This document shows positions 51,529 to 63,300 of a stretch of DNA of 64,000 nt, one piece after another. Positions within the stretch are counted from its first letter, which is position 1. Every line of letters starts with the position of its first letter. A program made the translations under genes and the position numbers. Location of the stretch: assembly GCA_013399695.1 (NCBI GenBank), contig VXAU01000760.1, positions 248,001 through 312,000 on the forward strand, written 5' to 3'. The notes under the pieces are model-generated. The model did not search any database, was not told the origin of the DNA, and saw only the letters and a list, made by a program, of their open reading frames with translations. Source of the DNA: Formicarius rufipectus. Lineage: Eukaryota > Chordata > Aves > Passeriformes > Formicariidae.

Positions 51529-51627
51529 CTCAGTGTTCCAATGCAAATGATTTGCAGGATTGACCTTGAACAATCTTAACCACTACTTATCTGATCCAAA
51601 CCCCTCAACGAAGCTTTGCACAGAGGG
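51529..51627 (-). CDS. Coding exon with an in-frame TAG, unidentified gene
   Basis: 99 nt on the minus strand between the acceptor TTTTAGTTCCATCTAG and the donor ACTGAG/GTAATG, phase 0 at both ends. It reads PSVQSFVEGFGSDK, then TAG, then WLRLFKVNPANHLHWNTE. Text on both sides of the stop is protein-like and in one frame, so a single C-to-T change (CAG to TAG) would explain it. This is a real premature stop, a pseudogene mark or a sequence error. Using the first acceptor (exon to 51637) brings in another TAG in this frame. Confidence 0.42.
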
Positions 51628-51637
51628 CTAGATGGAA

Positions 51638-52845
51638 CTAAAATCAAAGAACATTCATTTCAACACCCAATAAAAGTGACTCCTAGCCATGTATCTTTAG
51701 TCCAATTTCAAATGCAAACCCTGGTTCTCAACAAAGAAGAATGATTCTTATTTCAAGGGCTGTTTTCTCACCTCCTGCCAATGTGAGACAAGTCAGCACG
51801 ACATTGATTAGAGGAACTGAAAGTGCCAGAGTTGTTAAAAGGGAATGGATGACAATTTCATGGTAATTGAAGACTAATTATACTTTTCTAGCAAATAATC
51901 ACTATATGTTCAATGTTTGATTTAAAAAAAGGGGAGTGGACAAACCACCCTTCATTTCCCTTATTATAAAACCTAATTAAACACTTAGAGGAAAAGAAAT
52001 ATTTTCTCCTGGTTACTTCATAGAGTCCTCTCTTCCTCAGGCTTCTAATTGGGGTTCTCTGCCTCAGGTTCCTCCTACCTACAGGTTACACAGCAGAATG
52101 TAGACTCACTGCTCTGGGCTGAGTTCTGCCAGACACTGGGCACCTAAAAAGCAGATGTTGCAGTACCTGCACCTGTATTGTGAAATGTGCTGCTCTATTT
52201 ATTATAATTTCCCTTATCCCAGTGATTGTAGGCATCACCCAGGGCAGGTATGAGTTTACAAAAACCCTGTCCATGTCTTTTCAAGAGGTAGGTATAACCT
52301 ACTTTCTCTCACTATTTCTTGCTTTTGAAGGTAAATAACTTCAGCTAGAGAATCTCTCCAAGAGCACACTGCTTGGCTCAGTTTCATTGGCCAGCTAAAC
52401 TTGCTAAAGAATATATTTTAATAAGCTACCATCTGCAACCTTCCAATTATAGCCTCTTTTCCAGGATGTCTGATATGTGACAACTTTGTTAAATGCATAT
52501 AGGAGTAATCTACCATGCAACATTATTTCAGAGTGTCACACACTGGAATTCAAATTATGCCTTTCCTTTCTCAAAAGAAAATTAACATAACTTCAAGAAG
52601 GAAAGTAATTCTGATAGTTATGAGGTAATATGGTGTATCTGAACCAAGTTTAAATCCTTACATTAAAATCAAATTAATTTTGTGGCATCAGGGACACTCA
52701 GAGGAAGGAGATGGAGCAAAAGGAAACAGATATTTCCATGCACTTGGAACTCCCCTAACAAATCTGGCTCACCATTGCAAGGGACCGAGAGCTCAGTGGG
52801 TCAATTCTCTTCTTCCTCTGACTGCTACTAAGAATGGGGACGTCC
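51638..52845. other. Unresolved stretch, probably intron
   Basis: Contains splice-flanked minus-strand candidates at 51772-51816 and about 52460-52499. The first is closed in the frame needed to join the exon at 51529-51627. No other feature is recognised. Confidence 0.35.
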
Positions 52846-53122
52846 AATAATGGCTGGGTTGTAAGTGACCCTAAAGATCATCTTGTTCCAAATCCCTACC
52901 ATGGGAAAAAACACCTTCCACTAGACCAGGTTGCTCAGAGCCCCATCCAGCCTGGCCCTGAACAGTTGCTGGGATGGAGCAGCCACAAATTCTTTGAGCC
53001 ATTTGTTCCAATCACACTCCCAGGGAAGAATTTCTCCCTAATATCTCATCTAACCCTGTCCTCTGTCAGTTTAAAGCCATTACCCTTTGTCCTATCACTA
53101 CATGTCCCTGTCTCTAGACTTC
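52846..53122 (-). mobile_element. CR1 retrotransposon 3' fragment within the proposed gene
   Basis: The antisense CR1 series is clear: CTGGGTTGTAAGTGACCCTA, AAGATCATCTTGTTCCAA, ACACCTTCCACTAGACCAGG, TTGCTCAGAGCCCCATCCAG, ATTTCTCCCTAATATCTCATC, TTTAAAGCCATTACCC and TGTCCTATCACTACATG. It is 5'-truncated to about 280 bp. If the minus-strand gene is real, this copy lies in one of its introns in the sense orientation. Confidence 0.9.
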
Positions 53123-55230
53123 TTATTAGATAATGATGTCACAGGCATTGACTTAGTACCTTGAAATTCTATTTCACAACATTTCACTCTTTGGAATTAC
53201 ACTTTGGTGTCAGTTTTCCGTTTCCAGCTTATACAGATTCCCCAAGAGTTTTAAAAATTATTTTCTTAATGGCTCTATTTCCTCCCTTCACAGATACTAA
53301 TTAATTTTGTACTGCCTTTCAAGCATGAAGATTTCATTGCAGAAACATCAACAAGTCAATAATCAAGCACAGAGAATCTACTATTGTAGGTGCTGGGGAT
53401 GAATAACGTGATGAAAACAGTTTTTCAGAAGGAAAAAGAAAGTGTAAAGGTCAATATAGCTCTTTGGACTGACATTTAATTTCCTCATTCCATTTAACTA
53501 TGCAGATCTCAAAGTGCACTGGGGAGATAAAAGAAAAGATTTATGTTGTGAAACTTGAAGTTAAAGTCAAGAACCATAATAAGACAAAACCCTGAAGCAA
53601 AGTTAAAGATCTTCTAGGAAAGAAAACAAACAGTATAAAACAAAATAAAAACTACAGCAGACCAGAACTTAACCAAACAAACTGCCCTGGGAAAACATAT
53701 ATTTTTTATCATTAGCTGGACAATGAACTAACAAAGGCTTGGGCAGAACTCTTTCTCTTAGAAGCTCTTCCCCACCACATGCATTCAAGAGTATTTACAG
53801 CAGCATAGGCAGCAGTTCATTTTCCCCTGAGGACACTACAGGCCACAGGAGAGGAAAACGTATGTCCTTATGGATCAAGGACTAACAGCAACCTGATCAC
53901 CCTCACAAGCTACCACAGAAACTAACACTTAGAAAAATGTGCAATTGATTTTCATTACCATCCTCTGTTATCATCAGTTGTCAAAACCCATCTTTTATAA
54001 GGGACTTCAAACAAATTTTCCACTTAAAATAGCATTATTGCCCTTAGAGAGAAAAAAANNNNNNNTTTGCCTTAAGAGAAAAAAAAAAAAAAAAAAAAGG
54101 GGTAATGGGTACAGAGTATTTCACCATTAGAGCAGTTCCTTGAAAAGTTTTTAAGGTGAAAGCTCAAGTTCTCATTAGTCCTAACTGTGTGGTGAATATT
54201 CACTGTTAGACATCTAAATTAGAAACTAATTTTTAAAATATATCTTAATATTAAATGTAGATTAGATGTCAAACTTTAGGCACCTGTGGAGGAAAAATAT
54301 GAACTTTCAGTAACATTAATATCAGAACAGTCTTGCACTACTCTTTTTCTACTCACACTTCCATAAATGTACATTATTGGAATGCAAGAAAAGATTTTTA
54401 ATATGTTTCAAGTTCTGTTAAGGTCAAAATCTAATGGAATCCTATGTGAATATCATGCAACTCTCTCAATAATTTTTTTAGCCATGGAATGTCTTTTTGT
54501 GTCAATATACATTTAAGGGGTCCTAAACACATAAGGCAAAGACCAGAGTGAAATGGAGCTAAATATTCTGAGACCTAAAAGCCTAACAAGAACCTGATAA
54601 AGGGTAAAATTAGTAGAATTGCATTAATCTTCTTACTTTTATTAAGAAAGAAAATGCTTTGTCAGAGATGCCCATATGAACAGATTTTCTCTTCAAAAAC
54701 ATTAAGATTCTGCTTTAATATTAGATAAAATTCTAGAAATAGGAAGTAAATCAGGAACCTGCTTTAGTACCAAGAAAGATATTCCCAAACTCTGAAATAA
54801 GAAAGACTCATTGGAGCTAGTGATTACTTACTTACTGTCTTATCTCACCACCACTATAATATAGTCTGCAAAATGTGTTTTCATGTTCTTAGGCACCAGT
54901 TTTTCTATGTAAGATTTCAGAGGGATCTTTAAACTATAAACATCTCCAGCATTTAATTACATATACTACTGATTACAAACTTGATAGAGTTTTAATGCTC
55001 AGCTTCAAAGTCTATTTTTTATCTAGGAGGATGAAAGGCATCTTCTTCCTCACGACAGATATACTAACACACCTGCCAACAAGTAATTGCCACGAAAGGC
55101 AGGCATGGCTTTGATGCTTAAATCATGTCATCTTTTACACATCATGTACTAGATGAAGCTCAAAGCCTCATCACAGTTGTGATCATTAAGTTCAACCCAG
55201 CTAAAAAATTGTCACTGTGTCCTGGCTTAC
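53123..55230. other. Unresolved stretch, probably intron, with an assembly gap
   Basis: AT-rich. Several minus-strand acceptor-like sites occur near 54.5 and 54.8 kb, and one of them is followed by FGNIFLGTKA, but no complete exon with two acceptable sites could be fixed. The gap at 54059-54065 lies here. Confidence 0.35.
54059..54065. other. Assembly gap (7 N) with duplicated flanks
   Basis: Left flank: TTGCCCTTAGAGAG plus an A-run. Right flank: TTTGCCTTAAGAG plus a 20-nt A-run (54079-54098). The two sides look like the same locus read twice, with homopolymer errors. The gap is therefore probably an unmerged overlap at a poly-A rather than missing sequence. Confidence 0.85.
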
Positions 55231-55270
55231 ATCTCCCAAGGCAGCTGCTTTCTTAGGGTAGAATGAGTCT
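55231..55270 (-). CDS. Tentative short exon (40 nt) of the unidentified gene
   Basis: Minus strand: excellent acceptor (TTTTACCCCATCCTTTCAG) and a GGAGAT/GTAAGC donor. In the frame that follows the exon at 57201-57376 it reads DSFYPKKAAALGD and leaves in phase 0. A second frame is also open, so the phase match is the main support. Its link to the exon at 51529-51627 is unproved. Confidence 0.33.
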
Positions 55271-57200
55271 CTGAAAGGATGGGGTAAAACACATCAGGCA
55301 TTACAGAGTCATCCAATCCTCTATTGCAGACAACCACATCACATAACTCTCAGCATAATAAAATCCATCCTAACACCAAATGTGCTCATGTCCCCCTTCC
55401 CCTGTAAATAGCCACTCCAGATCCTAATTCCCTTCATAGTTCTTCTTAATTTCCACCATAAATTTAGTCAGGGGCACCGAATGCTCATTTTTGTTATGGC
55501 AGCGTTGTTCATCACCTACAATAGCTCTTCCAACCTCCACTGTGTTTATCCCTAAGGTTTTTATAGAAAACAATAAGATCTTCTTTGTTTTTTTTGGCTT
55601 GAAATAATTTTAAACATGAAGATACTGAGCCCTTACTGCCCCTTTCTGCTGTTCTGGGAGGGGGATGAGAAAGCAAAGGCTTTTCAATGGCTGCTGCAAC
55701 CGTAGGACTCTGCTCAAATCATTCCCTCTGGGAGCAAATTTGACTCCTCTAAGGACAAAATGAAACCTATATTTCCTTGCCATATGCCCTAAGAACATAA
55801 CTGAACAAAAACTCTGCTGCAACCTGTAAGAACCAGGCTGTTTGCTGAAGTGTCTTTGCTGTCCCAGCTTGAAAATGTCAATTATCACACTTGTGCTTTG
55901 CTATGAGCAAGGCTATGCTTTCAGAACATATTATGCAAATACAGGGAAAGTAATTAGGATGGATACTGCCACTAGTTGTTCAGATCACTTAATCACACTT
56001 TTCTGCTCTGAGATAGTACTTATTTATCATAATTTCCTTGACAAACTAAATGTAATACATTGTGTTTCTCATTTTAAGAAGCAAGCTTTTTCTACCAAGT
56101 ATTTGTCTTTGTTTAAAATGTTCCTGCTAATACTCACTCTACAGATGAATCAACTTATATTGACAGAGGTAATATATGATCCAAAAGTGAAGCTACTGTC
56201 ATTTCGAATGTTTAGAGAAATATTTTATTCTGAAATACTAATACTTTCAGGATTCTACTCTTACCACAGTGTTCTAAATTAATTGTCAAGTTGCATTTTC
56301 ATTTCACTGCAATCTGAACAGAAAATGGCTTTGCATCTTCATAAGTGTATTTTTTAACTATTTCTAGTAGTTTAAATCACTGTATATATAACCAATTAAA
56401 CCTTGTATCTAACTGACTCCTTTCTACAGATTAGAAATGACACGGATCTTTCTGAAGCATTATGTTGCTGGATAACTCCAGACCCAAGAGATTATTTAAA
56501 ATTAATTCTGTACATATGTGAAAATTAGTATTTGCTATTTATATATTCTCCTTTTGGTTTTCTTTGTCAATACAGTCCTGCCAGTTCTCTTTCCAAACTG
56601 CCCAGCTCTCTAACATGAACAGCACGTACAAGCTGAGTGCGTTGCACAGCCCACAGACACAATGTTCCTGCCAGATTCACTGTAGCAGGGTCCCTATCCT
56701 ACACGTTAAATCACTGGGTAACTCTGGCTTGCAGCTTATGTGCCAGTGTTCTCTATTAAAGTTCTCTTTGTTGATAATTAGCAATATTTTCATGGAGCTG
56801 TGATGCTCCAGGAACCAAAAAGCACCTCTACTTCTTATTTCTTGCATAAAGAACATGTTCCTGCTTTTGCTGTTTGTTGCCCCTGAGAAAAGTCATTGCC
56901 AGTCCTCAGTGCCAGCCTCCAGCTTCCCTGCAATTGCCCCCGACACCACTATCCCTACAACTACATACACAAAGAATTTCTTCTGCCCAGCTCAGACCTA
57001 AACATTCAGGAAACAGCAAAACTATTTAAGACCTCTTCACTCTCCTAGAGTTTCTATTTGTCTATAGAGTGATTTTCTATTTATCTTGTTCTTCCTGACA
57101 GCAAAAAGCTCATTAAATACCAGTTGTTCATATATTTCTTACATTGGTCCTCTCTATGCACATTGTCTATCACAAAACTCACCAGGGCAGATTTCCTTAC
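55271..57200. other. Unresolved stretch, probably intron
   Basis: Contains two unassigned minus-strand open frames (a short one near 55440-55550 and one at 55610-55888) and a plus-strand splice-bounded frame at 56576-56717. None fits the minus-strand chain. Confidence 0.35.
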
Positions 57201-57376
57201 CCCTCCAGGCACAGCTCCAAAGCTTTGTATGGATGTGATGCTATAGCAAAGTCCATGATGAAAATCTCCACTTCAGAAGAGTGAAACCAAAGATTTAAAC
57301 TTGTAATTGTCTCTAAATTACTTCCCCATTTAACTCTTCTGCTGGAGAACTCAACAGCTGTGCTACTACCTGACAG
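57201..57376 (-). CDS. Coding exon (176 nt), best single exon of the unidentified gene
   Basis: A textbook acceptor (ATGACTTTTCCTCTCTCAG) and a GAGGG/GTAAGG donor bound 58 codons in phase 0, with two bases carried out. The other two frames contain stops. It reads LSGSSTAVEFSSRRVKWG, then NLETITSLNLWFHSSEVEIF and IMDFAIASHPYKALELCLEG. Alternating hydrophobic positions and the closing LCLEG resemble the last strands of an immunoglobulin-like (MSP/ASH type) repeat found in ciliary proteins. That family reading is inference, not a match I can prove. Confidence 0.55.
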
Positions 57377-60300
57377 CTGAGAGAGGAAAAGTCATAGAAA
57401 CATATCCATGGGAGCTCTTTTTGGAACAAAAACATAGTTTTTGGGGCATCAGATCACAACCTAAGTTCCAAGCTGAACAAAAGCTAGAAGAGCAAACCAT
57501 CTGGTTCAAATAGGTAAATGTTTTTCCCAAAGATTTTGGATGAAATTGCAGCCAAAGAACTGCTTTTGAGAAGACTTTGATATCCAGAATCTGTTTGCCA
57601 TATTGACTGCTATTGATGCAGAAAGAAGAAGAAAACAAAGATAAATTAAACAATCCTATGTATATAGCCTTTCCTCTTTTTTTTTTTTCCATATGTGATT
57701 ACCAATAGCCCTGACATACCCAAGTTATAGAATAAAATTGTGAGATATGAAAAAACCCAAGTATTTCCACACATTTTACATCCCAGAGGTATTCAAACAG
57801 CAAAAGGACTACAGAAGTCATATGTGAAATTTATGCTAGAATTCCTACAGACCTTGAAATAAATTGGTATGGTTATCTATCATAATACTTCTAATTTTTT
57901 ATTTTTTATTTTTTTAATTTTTGTGTTTCTGAGTCTTTTCAGTGACAAACAAAGATGTGTCAGGACTGCTACAGGTCTAATAATATTTAGATAGAAATAC
58001 TGTTTAGAATAGTTTAAAAATAATGTTAAATTTAAGATACACTAACACAAGAGAGAACACTTGGATTCAGGACAAACATGTCAAAGCTTACTGGATCTGA
58101 TTCAAAGTCAGCTGGGAAGACCATGGAAAGGTTCCCATTGTCCTTTGAACAGACTTTGAATCAGGTCAATGGAGAGCAAGCTATGTGCTAAGACCCCATT
58201 GTGACAACTTCAGTCAGTGTTACTGGTCAAGAAAATGTCTCTTCCTGGGTCGACTGATATTTTTTCTACTGCTTTTACTAGTTTAGGTCAAAATCATAAT
58301 ATTTTCTTGTAGGTTTATCTGTGCAACTGTTAGTTATGGAAGTTATGCATTTATTTTGAAATTTCATATAATTAAAAAAGGTGTCGTGTCGTTGCAGCTA
58401 CTTTGAAGAGCCATTAGAAATGTTATCAGAAGATTTTTAAAAATCACACCATACCATACCAATATTAATTCCAGAAGCCATTCAATGACTACATTTGTAG
58501 CAATTTCAAAAGCCATGGAACGCCGTTAATTTAAAATATCTCCCTTTCCAGAGTGATTTATCTTTTCCTTAACTCAGCATTATGATGTTCTCTTGAAAAC
58601 TTTCATAATATGTTTTGCAATTATAGATATCATCTTTTAATTAATTCACCAACAACTGTGTTCCCTTTTCACAAAAACAGACTGCTCAAGCACTCCTTAA
58701 TAAACTGCAGTTATTGAAATTAAAGGGTGAAACTCTGGATAGGAAAGGTGAATTTGGGTACCAAGCAATTGTTTAGAAACTTTTTATAATTCAAATAATG
58801 AGTAATTTTATAAGTCAAAAAAAAAAATCAAAATTTTTGATTCAAATACTTCATAAGAATAGCACTGTGTACCAGCATTTGTTTGGGTTATGTTTGGTTT
58901 AACTTGAACAACTCAGTAGTAGCCTAATTGCAGCCTTAGGACTGCTGCTTTCACAATAAAATAGTTTCATGTATAATTTAGGCCTGACCTCCGTTTTGCC
59001 TCAGACATATGAAGTATATTATATAAAAGAAGATCAGTTTTTAAAATAATCTTGCACTGCTGTATTGATGAAGTGATTTAACTTCCTAATTGATCCAATA
59101 GCCCACTGCACACTTTATATCACTCAAGATTGATTAAGTGATAATTGCATTTGATGTAGGTCTTATCCCACGAAACAAACAGTTCATCACACCAAAAACT
59201 GATGAGGCTGCATGCAGAACAATCAATGGATCCATGCAACATTTATTTTGTACTCTAAAATATCACTGATACCATATTCCATCAGAAAGCACTACTCAGG
59301 CTGTCATTTTTTTAACCCCTTTCCTATAATTTTTGTGGATAGGAATATTTACAAGGTCATTCATGCTGAATTACTTTGCTCTTTCCAAATATCACTGCAA
59401 ACCAGCACTTCATCAGGGCACTGAATGGCCAGGCAGCTGCATGTGGGTGTGCTTTGAACACATGCTCAAATGTCAGACACCTTTACACTACTTTTTGTGA
59501 ACCTTGGATTATGTTGTGGGATTTTTCTGATACTGACTCTCAATATAAGTGGATAAGGTAAGAAAACAGAAGATCTGATTTTTTATTTTTTTTTTTTCAG
59601 TTACTTCTCTTTTGTTTTCATGGGCAAAAGGTGTTCCTTCAAAATCAGCACATGGATAGTGGCAGGAACAGGATTTTGCCTTATCTCATGACTACTGAAA
59701 TGGTACCAACAAAATTGTCTCCTCTAGCTTGCTTTAATATTCCTCTAATGAGTAAGTGCTAAGAAATACAATTCATCACAGGAGATGTCTTTTCCCTTCC
59801 TCAAAGGTTGTTCTGAGCTGGTGCAGTGCAGCCAGTGAATTAGCTGTAAAATGGGAGATACAAAAAGTGAACTATTAAAATCATTTGTCAACACTTTCCT
59901 CTTCTTTTCTTATATGCAGGCAGTTTGACCATAACCACAGATCCAGGCATTTGTTCTGAATACATAAAATTGCAGTCATAGGAAGACAGGCCATTTAAAA
60001 AAGGAGGGAAAGCAGGGAGAGCATGTGGAATACATGATTGTGTAAGGCAAAATGGAATTTTCAAATAGAATATTGGTGTGGTACTTCATTTACCTATTTT
60101 ATACATTTGCTACATATGGAGTACTCCCTGCACACAATGATTTGTATTGTCAGTGCCTCAAAGCTTTTCCACTCCCTTTGAAACATTAAGATCAATGGAA
60201 TGGGGCTGAACCAGATGAGAATTGGACCCAAGAGCTTTTCAAGTAGCTGTTTTTCTCCAAAAAATAAACAGTGTATCCAGGATCTCATTGATTCTCAAGG

Positions 60301-63300
60301 TGTTGCTTTGCTGCAGATGAGGTACTATTAGTGTGCCATTTAAAGCAGGACTGCTAGTCTGAATCCACTAATGTCAGTCAGCAACAATAGCTGCTCTCAA
60401 ATCTGCTTTTACCCACAGGAACCAGCTTCAGGAAGGTAAATGTACATTTATGCTGAGGATTGGGAACTCCTTATAGGATAGGGAAAATCTCAAGAGATTA
60501 TTATAGAACAGACAAGAGCAAATAATCACAGCACCTGAGCTAGAGGAACTGAAATGACTGATTCTGCATCCTGAGCTATTGATACAGTAGTGAGTCTAAC
60601 TACATTTTCCTTTTTTAAATATAGAATTTATTTTTTTTGCTTGACTCATTTGAACTTATCTCTAGATCCATGGTTCCTAAAAGGACTACAAAATACTTCC
60701 AGAAGAACCCGTGGTCTGTGTTAAAGCAGTTCAGATGGGATAATCTTTGCTTGAGAAAAATTCTATCCCAATGTAAACAAACTATTCCAAGCATTCCACA
60801 CATTTCAAACAAAGAATGGGACATGTGGCTATGAATGCCTGGCTACTGCCAGGACGGGGAGAAGGAGTGCTGCTTGCCAGGCTCCAGGATACAATCTTCT
60901 TCCCAAAAGATCTCAATAGTCACTGACTTCCTTTGAGGTCAGCACACAATTTACCCAGAAATAAAGTTTGGGTGAACAAACAAGCCTATGAGAAAATCTC
61001 CCGGGTAAGAGCATTGGCCTATTTTTCTCTTCTAGGAAAAAGCAGCTCCTCTGCAGTATTCAAGGGACAGCCCAATCAATTGTAACATCTCATAAAATGG
61101 CACAAATGTGGTCTTGAGTACAGGATTACCATTTCTGGACTCACAATTTAAGAGAATTTGATATTCTAGGCTGAAGTAACTAATTTTAGGGCATTTCTTA
61201 AGTTTCCCAAGCCAATGGTTTGGGTTGAACCTTGCTGGACACGAGCCTTTGCTAAAAAGAAAAGGGCCCGTTTTTAAATACAACTCTTTAGTTTTCTTTC
61301 CTGCCTGTTCTCTGGCATCATTAAGGGTTTAGTTCATGTTATGGTCTCATATCATTAAATTAAAACCAATCAAATTTTAGATGCAATTCACCTTAATTAT
61401 ACTGCCCAAAATGCCTGCTACTACTCCCTTGGAAACCTGTCTTACTGATTTTGTTTTGAACACATAGATGGATAAATTAAGATTTTTCAGTCAACCCAAA
61501 AATACAATGGCAATCTGAATAATTTTTTATTTTCTATATATACTTAATATATACCTTAAATATATGATTTTATAGACAATTTCTATTAACAGCAGAATGC
61601 ACATTAACACTGGGACATTCATGTCCTCTATGACCTTTATTCCAAATTGTGAACACATTCCTATCTGCTGTTATAACTTCTGGTTTTATATTTTTGTCTC
61701 TAACAAGGCCTTTTCCTGTGACTTTTGTCCCACTTAACCTTAGATACTTTCACTTCTCCTTCCTCACTAACATTCCTTTCCTCTCTTGAAAGGCTCCCAT
61801 AACTTTAGATAAAAAGCTGCCGAGAGCTAAATATCAATTACTGCTGCTGTGCAAAAGCTGCAGCTCTAAGTTTGGAATGGAAGAGATGGAAACACTTGCA
61901 GGATGAGGCATTTTTCATTATTGCAGTCTTTGCCTGAACATACATAACAAACATGCGTGACAAACCAAGTATGAAATTGCTACAGGCAAAGGGCATTAAC
62001 AAATTGGCAAATCTGGTGCCTTAGGGAAGCAACCAAGATGAAGTTGCCTACCCAAAACTGCTGCTCTGTCACTGACTAAATATACACCTTCTTCAAGTGC
62101 TGCAGGGTGGAAACTGAAAAGAACTTGCTGAGGGGGCTCTGACTGAAGGAGACTTCATTTGTGATGGCACTTGGGCACACCCCAGTGATATGTTCAGCTG
62201 AACTGCTCTTGGGATTTAGGAAAGATATTTGTCAACCCTGTAATGGAGATCCGTGTGGAATATCCTGTCCAACTAACTTGTATCTGATATAACTGGAACT
62301 ATTTATAAGGCCCAGGACATTAAACTATGAATTATCTGTTTCTGCACAATCCACAATAGATATTTCATGGCCTTCTCCTATCACATTCACGGAAGTATAA
62401 ACTGACCTGTTCACGTGTTTATTTTCATTAAAAGGCATATTTTGAGACTGATATAAGATTTACATGCAGTATAAGGAGGCAAAAGTATATTTTCATATAG
62501 ACAAACAAAACTTGTCCATCTGGTAAGAAATGGCTTAAGGTGCAAGAGTTTTAAGAAAGTGGAGCAAAGTTCTACCCATTCTAACTAGAATTTTGGTGAT
62601 CAGTTAATTATGTTTATAGCCATGTATGGTGGAACATCACCCTTTAGCTCTAGAAAAAAAAAAATAAATGATTTAGTACTGCTGCTGGTGGTATAAGCAA
62701 GGAATATAGCTGATTTCTGTGCTGCAGCATCAAAGCTGACAGGAGATACACAGCTACTCATTTATCATAGATTTCTGGGAGACTTGAGGGTGATGTGGTG
62801 TTCAGTCTTACAGGAGTCACATAAATTTGCAACTTCAGACAGATTGTAGTGTTAGTGTTACCGACTTATAATGGCAGAAATATTCCCACAGCTGAGGTGA
62901 GAGCAGACAGTTTCCAGGGCTTTGTGTGAATTAACAGTTAAAAAACTAAGAGATGCATTTCCTGAGAAAGGCCAGAACTGCTGCATTAAAAATTTCAAAC
63001 AGCTGAGAAAACAGGCAATAGTAAACACTATTCAAACATGAAAAGAGAAGCATATCAAAGTGGGATGTAAAAGTGCAATTTCTGTAAGTAATAAACTGTT
63101 CAGTGGGAAGCCAGGCAGCAGCAATCTTTCAGCACTCATGGATGTGTTCATTTGTGATTTTAGCTGTATAACCTTGTTGTTTGCAGCATTTTGATTCTTT
63201 TGGAACTTGCACAAAATGCCTTCATTAGGCCTCAGCAATATAGTATTCTATTTCCTAATTTGATTGTTACTTAGTAAGACAAAGGAGCTTTTCCAACAGG

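Noticed and set aside
51772..51816. Minus-strand candidate exon with excellent acceptor and GTGAGA donor (frame PLINVVLTCLTLAG)
   Set aside because: The frame that would join the next exon (51529-51627) in phase 0 has stops; the two open frames leave in the wrong phase.
55438..55550. Minus-strand open frame beginning INTVEVGRAIVG after an AG
   Set aside because: Attractive text, but no convincing acceptor, no fit to the exon chain, and it could be an old repeat.
55610..55888. 92-residue minus-strand open frame
   Set aside because: No splice context, no recognised family and no link to neighbouring exons; likely chance.
60419..60435. 17-nt plus-strand segment between perfect acceptor and GTAAAT donor
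   Set aside because: Too short to support alone; splice-like pairs of this quality occur several times by chance in the window.
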